19,292 nt of DNA. It comes from Winogradskyella sp. UBA3174. Its GTDB lineage: Bacteria; Bacteroidota; Bacteroidia; Flavobacteriales; Flavobacteriaceae. The stretch covers positions 96,642 through 115,933 of the forward strand of contig NZ_DEXW01000064.1 in assembly GCF_002364335.1 (NCBI RefSeq). Reading direction: 5' to 3'. A program made the translations under genes and the position numbers. The notes beneath the pieces were generated by a model, which did not search any database, was not told the origin of the DNA, and was given only the letters and a program-made list of their open reading frames with translations. This document shows, one piece after another, positions 7,496-14,217 of the stretch (position 1 is its first letter; each line of letters starts with the position of its first letter).

Positions 7496-7651
7496 AAGCT
7501 ATTAATCAATTCTTTATGAAAAAATTTGTTTACATAAAGACAATACAAAGATAAACAAAACAATAACTAACATCTGATTTTAAGAGTCTTAAATATTAGT
7601 TAAAATTCACATTATCAATATAATACGTAAGAATACTTACACAGCAACAAA

Positions 7652-9682
7652 ATGACGATACTCAATAAACCGTTTACAACACTATATAAGACTGCACCTT
7701 TTTCAGAAATAAAAACTAAAAATTATTTACCTGCCTTTAAAGCAGGAATTGAAAGAGCAAAATCAGAAATAGATGCTATTGTTAATTCTAATGATAAGCC
7801 TTCATTTAAAAACACCGTAGAAGCCTTAGATTATTCGGGTGAGGAATTGGATCGCTTGTCAAGTATTTTCTTCAATCTAAATTCTGCTGAAACCAATGAT
7901 GCAATTCAAAAAATTGCTCAAGAGGTTTCACCTTTACTTTCAGAATTTAGTAATGACATTACACTTAATAAAGATTTATTTAAACGTGTAAAATCAGTTT
8001 ATGATTCTAAAGCAGATTTAAATTTAACGACAGAACAAGAGACGCTTTTAAGTAAAAAATATAAAGGTTTTTCGAGAAACGGAGCCAACTTAGCTGAAGA
8101 TAAAAAGAAAGAACTCAGAGCCATCGATAAAGAATTAAGCCATCTAAAACTAACATTTGGCGAGCACATTTTAGCTGAAACTAATAAATTTGAAATGCAT
8201 CTTACTGACGAATCTGATTTGTCAGGTTTACCAGAAGGTGCTAAAGAAGCGGCAAAACAATTAGCTGAGAGCAAAGACAAAGAGGGTTGGTTAATTACGT
8301 TAGATTACCCGAGTTATATTCCCTTTATGACTTATGCTGATTCAAGAAAACTTCGTGAAAAACTTTCTAAAGCATTTGGCAGCAAAGGATTTAATAATGA
8401 TGAACTAGACAACAAAGACAATGTTCTTAAAATTGCAAAATTACGGTGTAAGCGCGCACAACTTTTAGGCTATAAAACTCATGCACATTTTGTGTTAGAA
8501 GAACGCATGGCGCAAACACCAGAAAAGGTGACTACATTTTTAAATGAATTATTAGAAAAAGCAAAGCCAGCTGCTGTCCAAGAATTTGCCACGCTAGAAG
8601 CATTTGCCAAAGATCTAGATAGTATTGACCATTTACAAAAGTGGGATTCTGGTTATTATTCTGAAAAGTTGAAACAGAAATTATTCAGTTTAGATGATGA
8701 ACAGCTGAAGCCTTATTTTAAATTAGAAAATGTTATCGCAGGAGCATTTACTGTTGCCGAAAAATTATTTGGATTACAATTTAAAGAGATAAATACTATA
8801 GATAAATACCACGACGATGTTTTAACTTATGAAATTAAAGATCATAATGGTCAATTAGTCTCTATTTTCTATGCTGACTTTTTCCCAAGAGCAGGAAAAC
8901 GTAATGGAGCTTGGATGACATCTTACAAACCACAGATGATAAAAAACGGTATTAATGAAAGGCCACATGTGTCTATCGTTTGTAATTTCACAAAACCCAC
9001 AAAAAGCAAACCGTCATTACTAACCTTCAATGAAGTAACTACATTATTTCATGAATTCGGACATGCTCTACACGGCATCTTAGCTAATACAACCTATCCT
9101 AGTTTATCTGGCACAAGTGTTTTTTGGGATTTTGTAGAACTGCCAAGTCAGATTTTGGAAAACTGGTGTTACGAAGAAGAAACATTAAAATTATTCGCCA
9201 CGCATTATGAAACTGGTGCTGTTATACCGATGGAACTCATCGAAAAAATAAAATCCTCATCAACGTTTCATGAAGGCATGCAAACCTTACGTCAAATAAG
9301 TTTCGGGTTATTAGATATGTCTTGGCATGGTGTTGATCCATCAGAAATTAATGATGTAAAAGCTTATGAAGTTGCTTCTTTTGGTGATACAAGCTTATAT
9401 CCAGATGTTGCAGAAAATTGTATGAGCACTTCTTTTGCACACATTTTTCAAGGTGGTTATTCCTCTGGTTATTACAGCTACAAGTGGGCTGAAGTTTTAG
9501 ATGCAGATGCTTTTGAATACTTTAAAGAAGAAGGTATATTTAATAAAGAAGTTGCGAACAAATTTAAAGCTTTTGTCTTATCACAAGGCGGTACAGAAAA
9601 CCCAATGACATTGTATAAAAAGTTTAGAGGACAAGAGCCAAAACCTGAAGCTTTACTGAGACGTGCTGGATTGATAAAATAA
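7652..9682 (+). CDS. M3-family metallopeptidase (Dcp/oligopeptidase A type)
   Basis: The 676-residue product matches the ~680-residue size of peptidyl-dipeptidase Dcp and oligopeptidase A (PrlC). The zinc site is HEFGH (H467, E468, H471), with the third ligand E496 in WDFVELPSQ 25 residues after the second histidine, as in thimet-type enzymes. The YxSGYYxYKWAEVLDADAF substrate-side motif near residues 607-627 is also intact. There is no signal peptide, so the enzyme is probably cytosolic and degrades short peptides. The segment LSGTSVFWDFVELPSQ resembles Dcp more than PrlC, but exact specificity cannot be settled by eye. The MepA-like gene begins 27 bases after the stop and may be co-transcribed. 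I see no clear promoter upstream. Confidence 0.93.
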   Translation: MTILNKPFTTLYKTAPFSEIKTKNYLPAFKAGIERAKSEIDAIVNSNDKPSFKNTVEALDYSGEELDRLSSIFFNLNSAETNDAIQKIAQEVSPLLSEFSNDITLNKDLFKRVKSVYDSKADLNLTTEQETLLSKKYKGFSRNGANLAEDKKKELRAIDKELSHLKLTFGEHILAETNKFEMHLTDESDLSGLPEGAKEAAKQLAESKDKEGWLITLDYPSYIPFMTYADSRKLREKLSKAFGSKGFNNDELDNKDNVLKIAKLRCKRAQLLGYKTHAHFVLEERMAQTPEKVTTFLNELLEKAKPAAVQEFATLEAFAKDLDSIDHLQKWDSGYYSEKLKQKLFSLDDEQLKPYFKLENVIAGAFTVAEKLFGLQFKEINTIDKYHDDVLTYEIKDHNGQLVSIFYADFFPRAGKRNGAWMTSYKPQMIKNGINERPHVSIVCNFTKPTKSKPSLLTFNEVTTLFHEFGHALHGILANTTYPSLSGTSVFWDFVELPSQILENWCYEEETLKLFATHYETGAVIPMELIEKIKSSSTFHEGMQTLRQISFGLLDMSWHGVDPSEINDVKAYEVASFGDTSLYPDVAENCMSTSFAHIFQGGYSSGYYSYKWAEVLDADAFEYFKEEGIFNKEVANKFKAFVLSQGGTENPMTLYKKFRGQEPKPEALLRRAGLIK

Positions 9683-9709
9683 ACCAACAACTTACTCCGT
9701 TTAGTTTTA

Positions 9710-10492
9710 ATGAGTGTATTAAAGTTATTTGCACATTTAATTATAATTACACTACTAACCATAATAACGCAGGTTGGTGGTGTAATTTGGATAATAAGTC
9801 TTTTAATTTCAAACAAGCTAAAAAAGAAAAAACGGATTATTTTCCCATTGCTTTATTTCATTTTTAACTTAATAATTGTACCACCTGTTGCCTCCTACTT
9901 TGGGAGAGAACAGTTACCTGTTTTTAATCAAAGCTTAAAACCGATTAATTGGTTTTATCCATTAGCATTTAGAAACTATGTTGTACCAAGATTAAAGCGT
10001 GAACTTATTAGCTCTAGCGAAAACCTGGCCTCTTCTAATATATCTATCATTTATTTAGATGCTAATTTCCCCTTTTTTAAGGGTTATCCATTACTACCAC
10101 ATTTAAGTCATAATGATGGAAAAAAGATTGATATCACCTTTATGTATCTAAACGAATTAGGGGAGGAAAGCAACAAAAAACCGAGTACGTCTGGTTATGG
10201 TGCATTTGCAAATTCAGAAAAAAACTACACTTCAAAGACTTGTATTAAAAAAGGTAATTGGCAGTACGATTTTACAAAGTATCTAAGTTTTGGGATTAAC
10301 AATAAATTGAAATTGGATAGTAAAAGAACAACTCAATTAATTAAGCAATTATTATCCATTTCTTCTACAGAAAAGCTCTTTATAGAACCCCATTTAAAAC
10401 AATCATTAAGCCTAAGTAGAGAATCTAAAGTTAGATTTCATGGTTGTAAAGCTGTTAGACACGATGATCATATTCATTTGCAAATAAATTAA
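9710..10492 (+). CDS. Membrane-anchored MepA/LAS-like metallopeptidase candidate
   Basis: This 260-residue protein has two N-terminal hydrophobic helices (about 5-34 and 43-62) and then a soluble domain. In that domain HLSHNDGKKIDITF (131-144) supplies the HxxxxxxD pattern (H134, D141), and the C-terminus supplies HDDHIH (251-256) with an HxH (H254, H256). These are the zinc-ligand positions of LAS-superfamily peptidases. The segment KLFIEPHLKQSL just before resembles the equivalent stretch of the penicillin-insensitive murein endopeptidase MepA (recalled, not aligned). I infer a peptidoglycan endopeptidase or amidase-like enzyme acting outside the inner membrane. It differs from MepA in its membrane anchor and shorter core. 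Cys178 and Cys246 could form a disulfide. The substrate is unproven, and it could be an inactive relative. Confidence 0.6.
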   Translation: MSVLKLFAHLIIITLLTIITQVGGVIWIISLLISNKLKKKKRIIFPLLYFIFNLIIVPPVASYFGREQLPVFNQSLKPINWFYPLAFRNYVVPRLKRELISSSENLASSNISIIYLDANFPFFKGYPLLPHLSHNDGKKIDITFMYLNELGEESNKKPSTSGYGAFANSEKNYTSKTCIKKGNWQYDFTKYLSFGINNKLKLDSKRTTQLIKQLLSISSTEKLFIEPHLKQSLSLSRESKVRFHGCKAVRHDDHIHLQIN

Positions 10493-10519
10493 ACTTTCAA
10501 TAATTATTGAAAGTTTAAT
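10488..10519. promoter_or_regulatory. Operator 1: 32-bp perfect palindrome upstream of GbsR/MarR gene
   Basis: Two 16-base arms (ATTAAACTTTCAATAA and its exact complement) meet without a loop. The core reads AAACTTTCA-N8-TGAAAGTTT (10491-10499 and 10508-10516). The same core with the same 8-base spacer recurs at 11062-11087. It lies 20 bases upstream of the regulator start and contains a TTG (10507-10509) at -33 spacing from the TATATTTA box, so bound protein should block RNA polymerase. Low GC and no T-run argue against a terminator. Confidence 0.8.
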
Positions 10520-10527
10520 AATTATTG

Positions 10528-10535
10528 TATATTTA
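10528..10535 (+). promoter_or_regulatory. Promoter -7 box of the GbsR/MarR gene
   Basis: TATATTTA matches 7 of 8 positions of TAnnTTTG and lies 18 bases after a TTG within the palindrome. Transcription would start about at the ATG at 10540, giving a leaderless or nearly leaderless mRNA. Confidence 0.45.
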
Positions 10536-10539
10536 CTTT

Positions 10540-11043
10540 ATGGAATATCAAGAAGCAAAAGATAAATTTATAAGTACTTGGGGAAGTTTAGGAACACTTT
10601 GGGGCATAAACAAGGCTATGGCTCAGATACAAGCACTTCTTTTTATTTCCACAAAACCTTTGTCTATGGAAGATATCATGGCAGATCTTAAAATATCTCG
10701 TGGCAATACAAGTATGAATCTTCGTCAACTAATGGATTGGGGAATTGTAACTAAGGTTTTAATAGCTGGTGAACGTAAAGAGTTTTTTACTACTGAAAAA
10801 GACGTACAAGAACTGGCACGCATCGTTGCAAAAGAACGTAGTCGAAGAGAAATTAAACCTGTTATAAAAGTATTGCAAGACGTCTCTACTATCACAGACG
10901 ATGGTACTGCAAAAACTAAAGAACTAATAAAACAAACCAAAGCCTTAAAAGAGCTTACTGACGATTTAGATACGTTGATGAATAAATTAGTAAATCAAAA
11001 ACAAAACTGGCTAACAAAGTCTGTTTTTAAACTCATTAAATAA
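10540..11043 (+). CDS. GbsR/MarR-family transcriptional regulator
   Basis: The 167-residue product has a winged helix-turn-helix of the GbsR/MarR type: the helix LLFISTKPLSMEDIMADLK, then the recognition helix ISRGNTSMNLRQLMDWGIV (about 47-66), and a wing with VLIAGERKEFFTTE. After this comes a helical C-terminal half, probably the dimerisation coiled coil (about 105-150). I chose the ATG at 10540 because an upstream in-frame TTG at 10525 would overlap the promoter box. A palindrome just upstream and a second copy of its core just downstream of the gene point to autoregulation and to control of the adjacent operon. GbsR relatives respond to choline in Bacillus, but the effector here is unknown. 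Confidence 0.88.
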   Translation: MEYQEAKDKFISTWGSLGTLWGINKAMAQIQALLFISTKPLSMEDIMADLKISRGNTSMNLRQLMDWGIVTKVLIAGERKEFFTTEKDVQELARIVAKERSRREIKPVIKVLQDVSTITDDGTAKTKELIKQTKALKELTDDLDTLMNKLVNQKQNWLTKSVFKLIK

Positions 11044-11061
11044 ATCATATTTTTTTTAATA

Positions 11062-11087
11062 AAACTTTCAATATTTTCTGAAAGTTT
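11062..11087. promoter_or_regulatory. Operator 2: same inverted repeat upstream of membrane-protein operon
   Basis: AAACTTTCA (11062-11070) and TGAAAGTTT (11079-11087) are separated by 8 bases (ATATTTTC), the same arms and spacing as operator 1. It lies 15 bases upstream of the ATG at 11103. The conserved arms with a divergent spacer are what a dimeric binding site predicts. Confidence 0.75.
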
Positions 11088-11102
11088 AAAAACAAATAAA
11101 TT

Positions 11103-11537
11103 ATGAATATTCAAATCCCAAACTGGCTTATCATTCTTGGAGGATGTGGTCAAATTTTCACAGCGCTTATCTATCCATACATTAGGCATAAGGTATTTGA
11201 TTGGTACACTGATGTTAAACAACTAAAACCCTTAAACCAAGAAATAGCTAAAACATACGGAAGGTATATTCAAGGTCTAAATTTTTCATTTGGCTTAATA
11301 GCAATCTTACTTCCAAATGATTTAAAAAACGGGACATCTTTAGCCATTGCCATAACCGGACTTATTGCTACTTATTGGATTGGTAAGGTTGCAACTCAAA
11401 TTGCGTATTACCCAATGTATCAAATACCACAACAGCTTATTTTTAAAATAGGTAGCTATTTTATGAATACGCTATTTACAATGTTCGTTGTAGTTTATAC
11501 TTGGTTACTTGTTTATAATATCAGTGCAATCCTATAA
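11103..11537 (+). CDS. Four-helix membrane protein, family not recognised
   Basis: This 144-residue integral membrane protein has hydrophobic helices near residues 8-27, 58-70, 80-103 and 118-140. Between the first two is a cytosol-type loop with IRHKVFDWYTDVKQLKPLNQEIAKTYGRY split across 27-55. I recognise no catalytic motif. It is the first gene downstream of operator 2 and is followed by the methyltransferase gene after 12 bases, so it leads that operon and is probably controlled by the GbsR/MarR regulator. It could be a carrier-like or accessory membrane protein for the methyltransferase/SDR pair, but that is only context. Confidence 0.75.
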   Translation: MNIQIPNWLIILGGCGQIFTALIYPYIRHKVFDWYTDVKQLKPLNQEIAKTYGRYIQGLNFSFGLIAILLPNDLKNGTSLAIAITGLIATYWIGKVATQIAYYPMYQIPQQLIFKIGSYFMNTLFTMFVVVYTWLLVYNISAIL

Positions 11538-11549
11538 AATTTAATTATT

Positions 11550-12431
11550 ATGGAAACACAAACGATAACACATCAAAATCTTTCAGAACAGAGCAAAATA
11601 GAAATGATCGATTTCTATAACGAAGCTACAGAAGATTACGAATTTTGGAGTAACGACTACAACATGCACTTTGGCTATTTTATTCCTTTTAAGACCAATC
11701 CTTTTAAAAGAGATACAATGCTCAATCAAATGAATTCACAAGTACTTAAACGCTTAAACATTAATAAAGCAAAAAACAGATTAATAGACTTGGGCTGCGG
11801 TATGGGAGGCACGATGCGTTACGCACTAAAACAGTATAAAAATGTAATAGCTTATGGTGTAACCTTGTCTAATTTTCAATTACAACAAGGCAATGAATTA
11901 CTGAAAGGTAAAAATGGTATTATTCTAAAAGAAAACTATAACAACACCTCGTTTCAATCTAATTCATTCGACTCTGCAGTTGCTATAGAAAGCTTTTGTC
12001 ATTCTGGTCATAACAAAAATTCATTAAAAGAAGTGTACCGAATTTTAAAGCCTGGTGGACGTCTAGTTATTGCTGATGCCTTTTTAAAGAAAGACAAATC
12101 TCAGCTCTGCAACGGCGCGAAATACTCATACCATAAACTCTGTAGTCATTGGAGTTTAGAAAAATTGGAAACACATACTTATATTAAAGAGCAACTACAG
12201 AATATAGGTTTTAAAACTATTAAAATAGACGACATTTCTTTTAGAGTTGCACCATCTGTTTTGCATGTTCCTTTCGCAATTACAAGTTTTATAATTAAAA
12301 AACTATTAAGCTTTAAGACCATAAAACGAGAGAGCTTTCTTAATTTGAAAGGATCATTCTATGCATTACTCACTGGTTTACACATGAAGAGTTTTGGGTA
12401 CTATATTATTAGTGCAACCAAAGCTAAATAA
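11550..12431 (+). CDS. Class I SAM-dependent methyltransferase
   Basis: The 293-residue product has the Rossmann-like methyltransferase core. Motif I is LIDLGCGMGGT (78-88), followed by YGVTLSNFQLQQGN (102-115). The motif II/III stretch contains SAVAIESFCHSGH (142-154), and EVYRILKPGGRLVIADAF (161-178) closes the core. The GVTLS...Q pattern and the ESFCH segment put it near the small-molecule C/O/N-methyltransferases such as sterol and tocopherol methyltransferases. A C-terminal extension (232-293) is partly hydrophobic (APSVLHVPFAITSFIIKKLL), suggesting a lipid-like or membrane-associated substrate. It lies 12 bases after the membrane-protein gene and 20 bases before the SDR gene. The substrate is unknown. 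Confidence 0.88.
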   Translation: METQTITHQNLSEQSKIEMIDFYNEATEDYEFWSNDYNMHFGYFIPFKTNPFKRDTMLNQMNSQVLKRLNINKAKNRLIDLGCGMGGTMRYALKQYKNVIAYGVTLSNFQLQQGNELLKGKNGIILKENYNNTSFQSNSFDSAVAIESFCHSGHNKNSLKEVYRILKPGGRLVIADAFLKKDKSQLCNGAKYSYHKLCSHWSLEKLETHTYIKEQLQNIGFKTIKIDDISFRVAPSVLHVPFAITSFIIKKLLSFKTIKRESFLNLKGSFYALLTGLHMKSFGYYIISATKAK

Positions 12432-12451
12432 AAAATTAATACTGAAAATAT

Positions 12452-13357
12452 ATGGAAACTAAAACAATCACAATAGCTGGCGGAAGCGGATTTCTTGGAC
12501 AAGTCTTAACAGACTACTTCACAAAGCTTGGTCATACTATTTATATTTTAACGAGAACACCTAAACAAAGTAATGATATCTATTGGAATGCTAAAGATTT
12601 AGATTATTGGACTAAAACATTAGGTGAAACCGACGTTCTAATCAACCTCACGGGAAAGTCTGTAGATTGTAGATATACAGAAGTCAATAAAAAACTTATA
12701 CATGACTCTCGAATAGATTCTACTAACGTACTAGGTATAGCCGTAAACCTGTGTAAAAACCCACCTAAAGTTTGGTTAAATATGTCTACATCTACAATAT
12801 ATGAGGTTTCATACACAAAAGAAATGACGGAAGTTAATGGTAACATAGGCGACGACTTTTCAATGAATATTGCCAAATCTTGGGAAGCAGCATTTAATAA
12901 AACTATAACACCAAAAACAAAACATATCATTCTAAGAACCTCAATAGTCTTAGGAAAAAAAGGTGGTGCACTTATTCCTTTAAAACGATTGACACAATTT
13001 GGACTTGGAGGAAAACAATGGCACGGCAAACAAAAGGTAAGTTGGATTCATGAAATAGACTTTGCTCGTGCTGTTAGCTTTTTAATTGACCAAAACTTAG
13101 AAGGCACATTTAATATCGTTGCCCCAAAGCCTACAACGAACACCTATTTAATGCTAACATTCCGTAAAGCTTTAAACATTCCGTTTGGTATTTCACATCC
13201 AAAATGGTTACTGAAAATTGGCGCTAAAATCATTGGAACAGAATCAGAATTAGTGTTAAAAAGTAGAAATGTTATTCCTAAAAAATTGATAGATGAAGGT
13301 TTCTATTTTAAATATAACACTATTGAAAAGGCTATAGAAAGCCTTGTGAAATCATAA
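12452..13357 (+). CDS. TIGR01777-family SDR oxidoreductase/epimerase-like protein
   Basis: The 301-residue product starts with the dinucleotide-binding loop IAGGSGFLGQ (8-17) of extended/atypical SDR proteins, followed by the LINLTGKSV segment and then WLNMSTSTIYE, which holds the active-site-region serine/threonine and tyrosine. The C-terminal part (about 250-298, IPFGISHPKWLLKIGA...) matches the DUF1731 tail of the TIGR01777/YfcH family. Length agrees with the family (about 295-300). No reaction is established for this family; NAD(P) binding is expected. It ends the operon started at 11103. Confidence 0.88.
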   Translation: METKTITIAGGSGFLGQVLTDYFTKLGHTIYILTRTPKQSNDIYWNAKDLDYWTKTLGETDVLINLTGKSVDCRYTEVNKKLIHDSRIDSTNVLGIAVNLCKNPPKVWLNMSTSTIYEVSYTKEMTEVNGNIGDDFSMNIAKSWEAAFNKTITPKTKHIILRTSIVLGKKGGALIPLKRLTQFGLGGKQWHGKQKVSWIHEIDFARAVSFLIDQNLEGTFNIVAPKPTTNTYLMLTFRKALNIPFGISHPKWLLKIGAKIIGTESELVLKSRNVIPKKLIDEGFYFKYNTIEKAIESLVKS

Positions 13358-13379
13358 TTTAGTTCTCATTTATTTATCC

Positions 13380-13387
13380 TATTTTTG
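13380..13387 (+). promoter_or_regulatory. Promoter -7 box for ECF sigma gene
   Basis: TATTTTTG is a perfect TAnnTTTG match, 20 bases upstream of the sigma-factor ATG and just after the SDR gene. No TTG lies at ideal -33 spacing. It suggests that the sigma/anti-sigma pair can be transcribed independently of the upstream operon. Confidence 0.5.
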
Positions 13388-13407
13388 AAAAAGCAATGAT
13401 AACATAA

Positions 13408-13962
13408 ATGGCGAATCATAAGATAGATCCAAATAATTGGATAAAATTATATTCTGATTATCTTTTTAACTACACCATTACACGTGTCAGCGATAGAGAG
13501 ATTGCACAAGATTTAGTTTCGGAAACATTCTTGGCAGGCCTCAAATCAATGGTTAATTTTAAAGGTGAAGCTAGTGAGCGTACATGGTTAATTTCTATTT
13601 TAAAACGAAAAGTAATTGATCACTACCGTAAAATTAATTCTAAAAAAGGTAAAGCCGAAGTTAGAATGAGTTATAATAGCGATGTCGAATCTGAAGGAGA
13701 TTGGTTAGAAGAGCGCGTAGCAGACCCTTTTGATAAAACTGCAGAAGACACTTTAGAAAATTCAGAACTTGGTGATGCAATCCACGATTGCCTAGCTAAA
13801 TTACCTCAGAAACAAGCTGAAGTTTTTAAAATGAAAACGATTTTAGGCTATGAGACAGAAACAATATGTAATGAATTAGACATTACTGCGTCTAACCTTT
13901 GGGTAATCGTCCATAGAGCAAGAACTGCTTTGGCTGATTGCATGGAGAAAAGTTGGTTTTAA
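13408..13962 (+). CDS. ECF-type sigma-70 factor
   Basis: The 184-residue product is a two-domain extracytoplasmic-function sigma factor. Region 2 spans about residues 13-77, with the core-binding DREIAQDLVSETFLAGLK stretch and the -10 recognition RTWLISILKRKVIDHYRK helix. An acidic linker (90-120) connects to region 4 (about 125-180), with LPQKQAEVFKMKTILGYETETIC and the HTH ITASNLWVIVHRARTALADCM. The factor should direct RNA polymerase to a small target set. The next gene, 3 bases downstream, encodes a small zinc-type anti-sigma candidate, the usual partner arrangement. Confidence 0.93.
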   Translation: MANHKIDPNNWIKLYSDYLFNYTITRVSDREIAQDLVSETFLAGLKSMVNFKGEASERTWLISILKRKVIDHYRKINSKKGKAEVRMSYNSDVESEGDWLEERVADPFDKTAEDTLENSELGDAIHDCLAKLPQKQAEVFKMKTILGYETETICNELDITASNLWVIVHRARTALADCMEKSWF

Positions 13963-13965
13963 ATT

Positions 13966-14217
13966 ATGAGTAAGATTAAATTAAGTTGTGACGAAGCAAA
14001 CCATGTTTGTGATAAAAATCAATATAAGGAGGCTGGTATTTGGGAAATGCTTAAGCTTAACTTACATCTGCTTTACTGCAGAGTTTGTAGAAAATACACA
14101 AGCAGAAACATGAAGTTAACCAAGCTAGTAAAAACCAATAAAGTTGAAGTCTTAGATAAAGCTACTAAAGAAAAGCTTCAAATTACTTTTGACAAAGAAT
14201 TAGCTAAACAGCTGTAA
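13966..14217 (+). CDS. Small soluble zinc-type anti-sigma factor candidate
   Basis: This 83-residue protein has no transmembrane segment. It contains LHLLYCRVCR with H34, C38 and C41, the HxxxCxxC signature of the ZAS (zinc-binding anti-sigma) domain. An upstream cysteine (C8, followed by DEAN) is placed like the first Cys of zf-HC2-type anti-sigma factors. The C-terminal half is lysine-rich and helical. The position 3 bases after an ECF sigma gene makes regulation of that sigma factor the natural inference, with possible thiol or redox switching as in RsrA. Small proteins like this next to gcvP can be mislabelled glycine dehydrogenase; nothing here resembles that enzyme. The last 18 bases overlap the convergent UbiA-like gene. 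Confidence 0.75.
   Translation: MSKIKLSCDEANHVCDKNQYKEAGIWEMLKLNLHLLYCRVCRKYTSRNMKLTKLVKTNKVEVLDKATKEKLQITFDKELAKQL

Noticed and set aside
7999..8280. 93-residue open frame on the minus strand inside the M3 peptidase gene
   Set aside because: It lies wholly within a confidently identified gene, has low-complexity Ser/Leu composition and no family motif.
9478..9816. 112-residue minus-strand frame across the 3' end of the M3 gene and the start of the MepA-like gene
   Set aside because: It is antisense to two supported genes and has no recognisable motif or promoter.
10488..10519. 32-bp palindrome read as a transcription terminator for the MepA-like gene
   Set aside because: The stem is almost entirely A/T with no loop or T-run, and its core recurs before the next operon at equal spacing, which fits an operator better.
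12604..13029. 141-residue minus-strand frame inside the TIGR01777 gene
   Set aside because: It is antisense to a gene with clear SDR motifs; the translation shows no domain.
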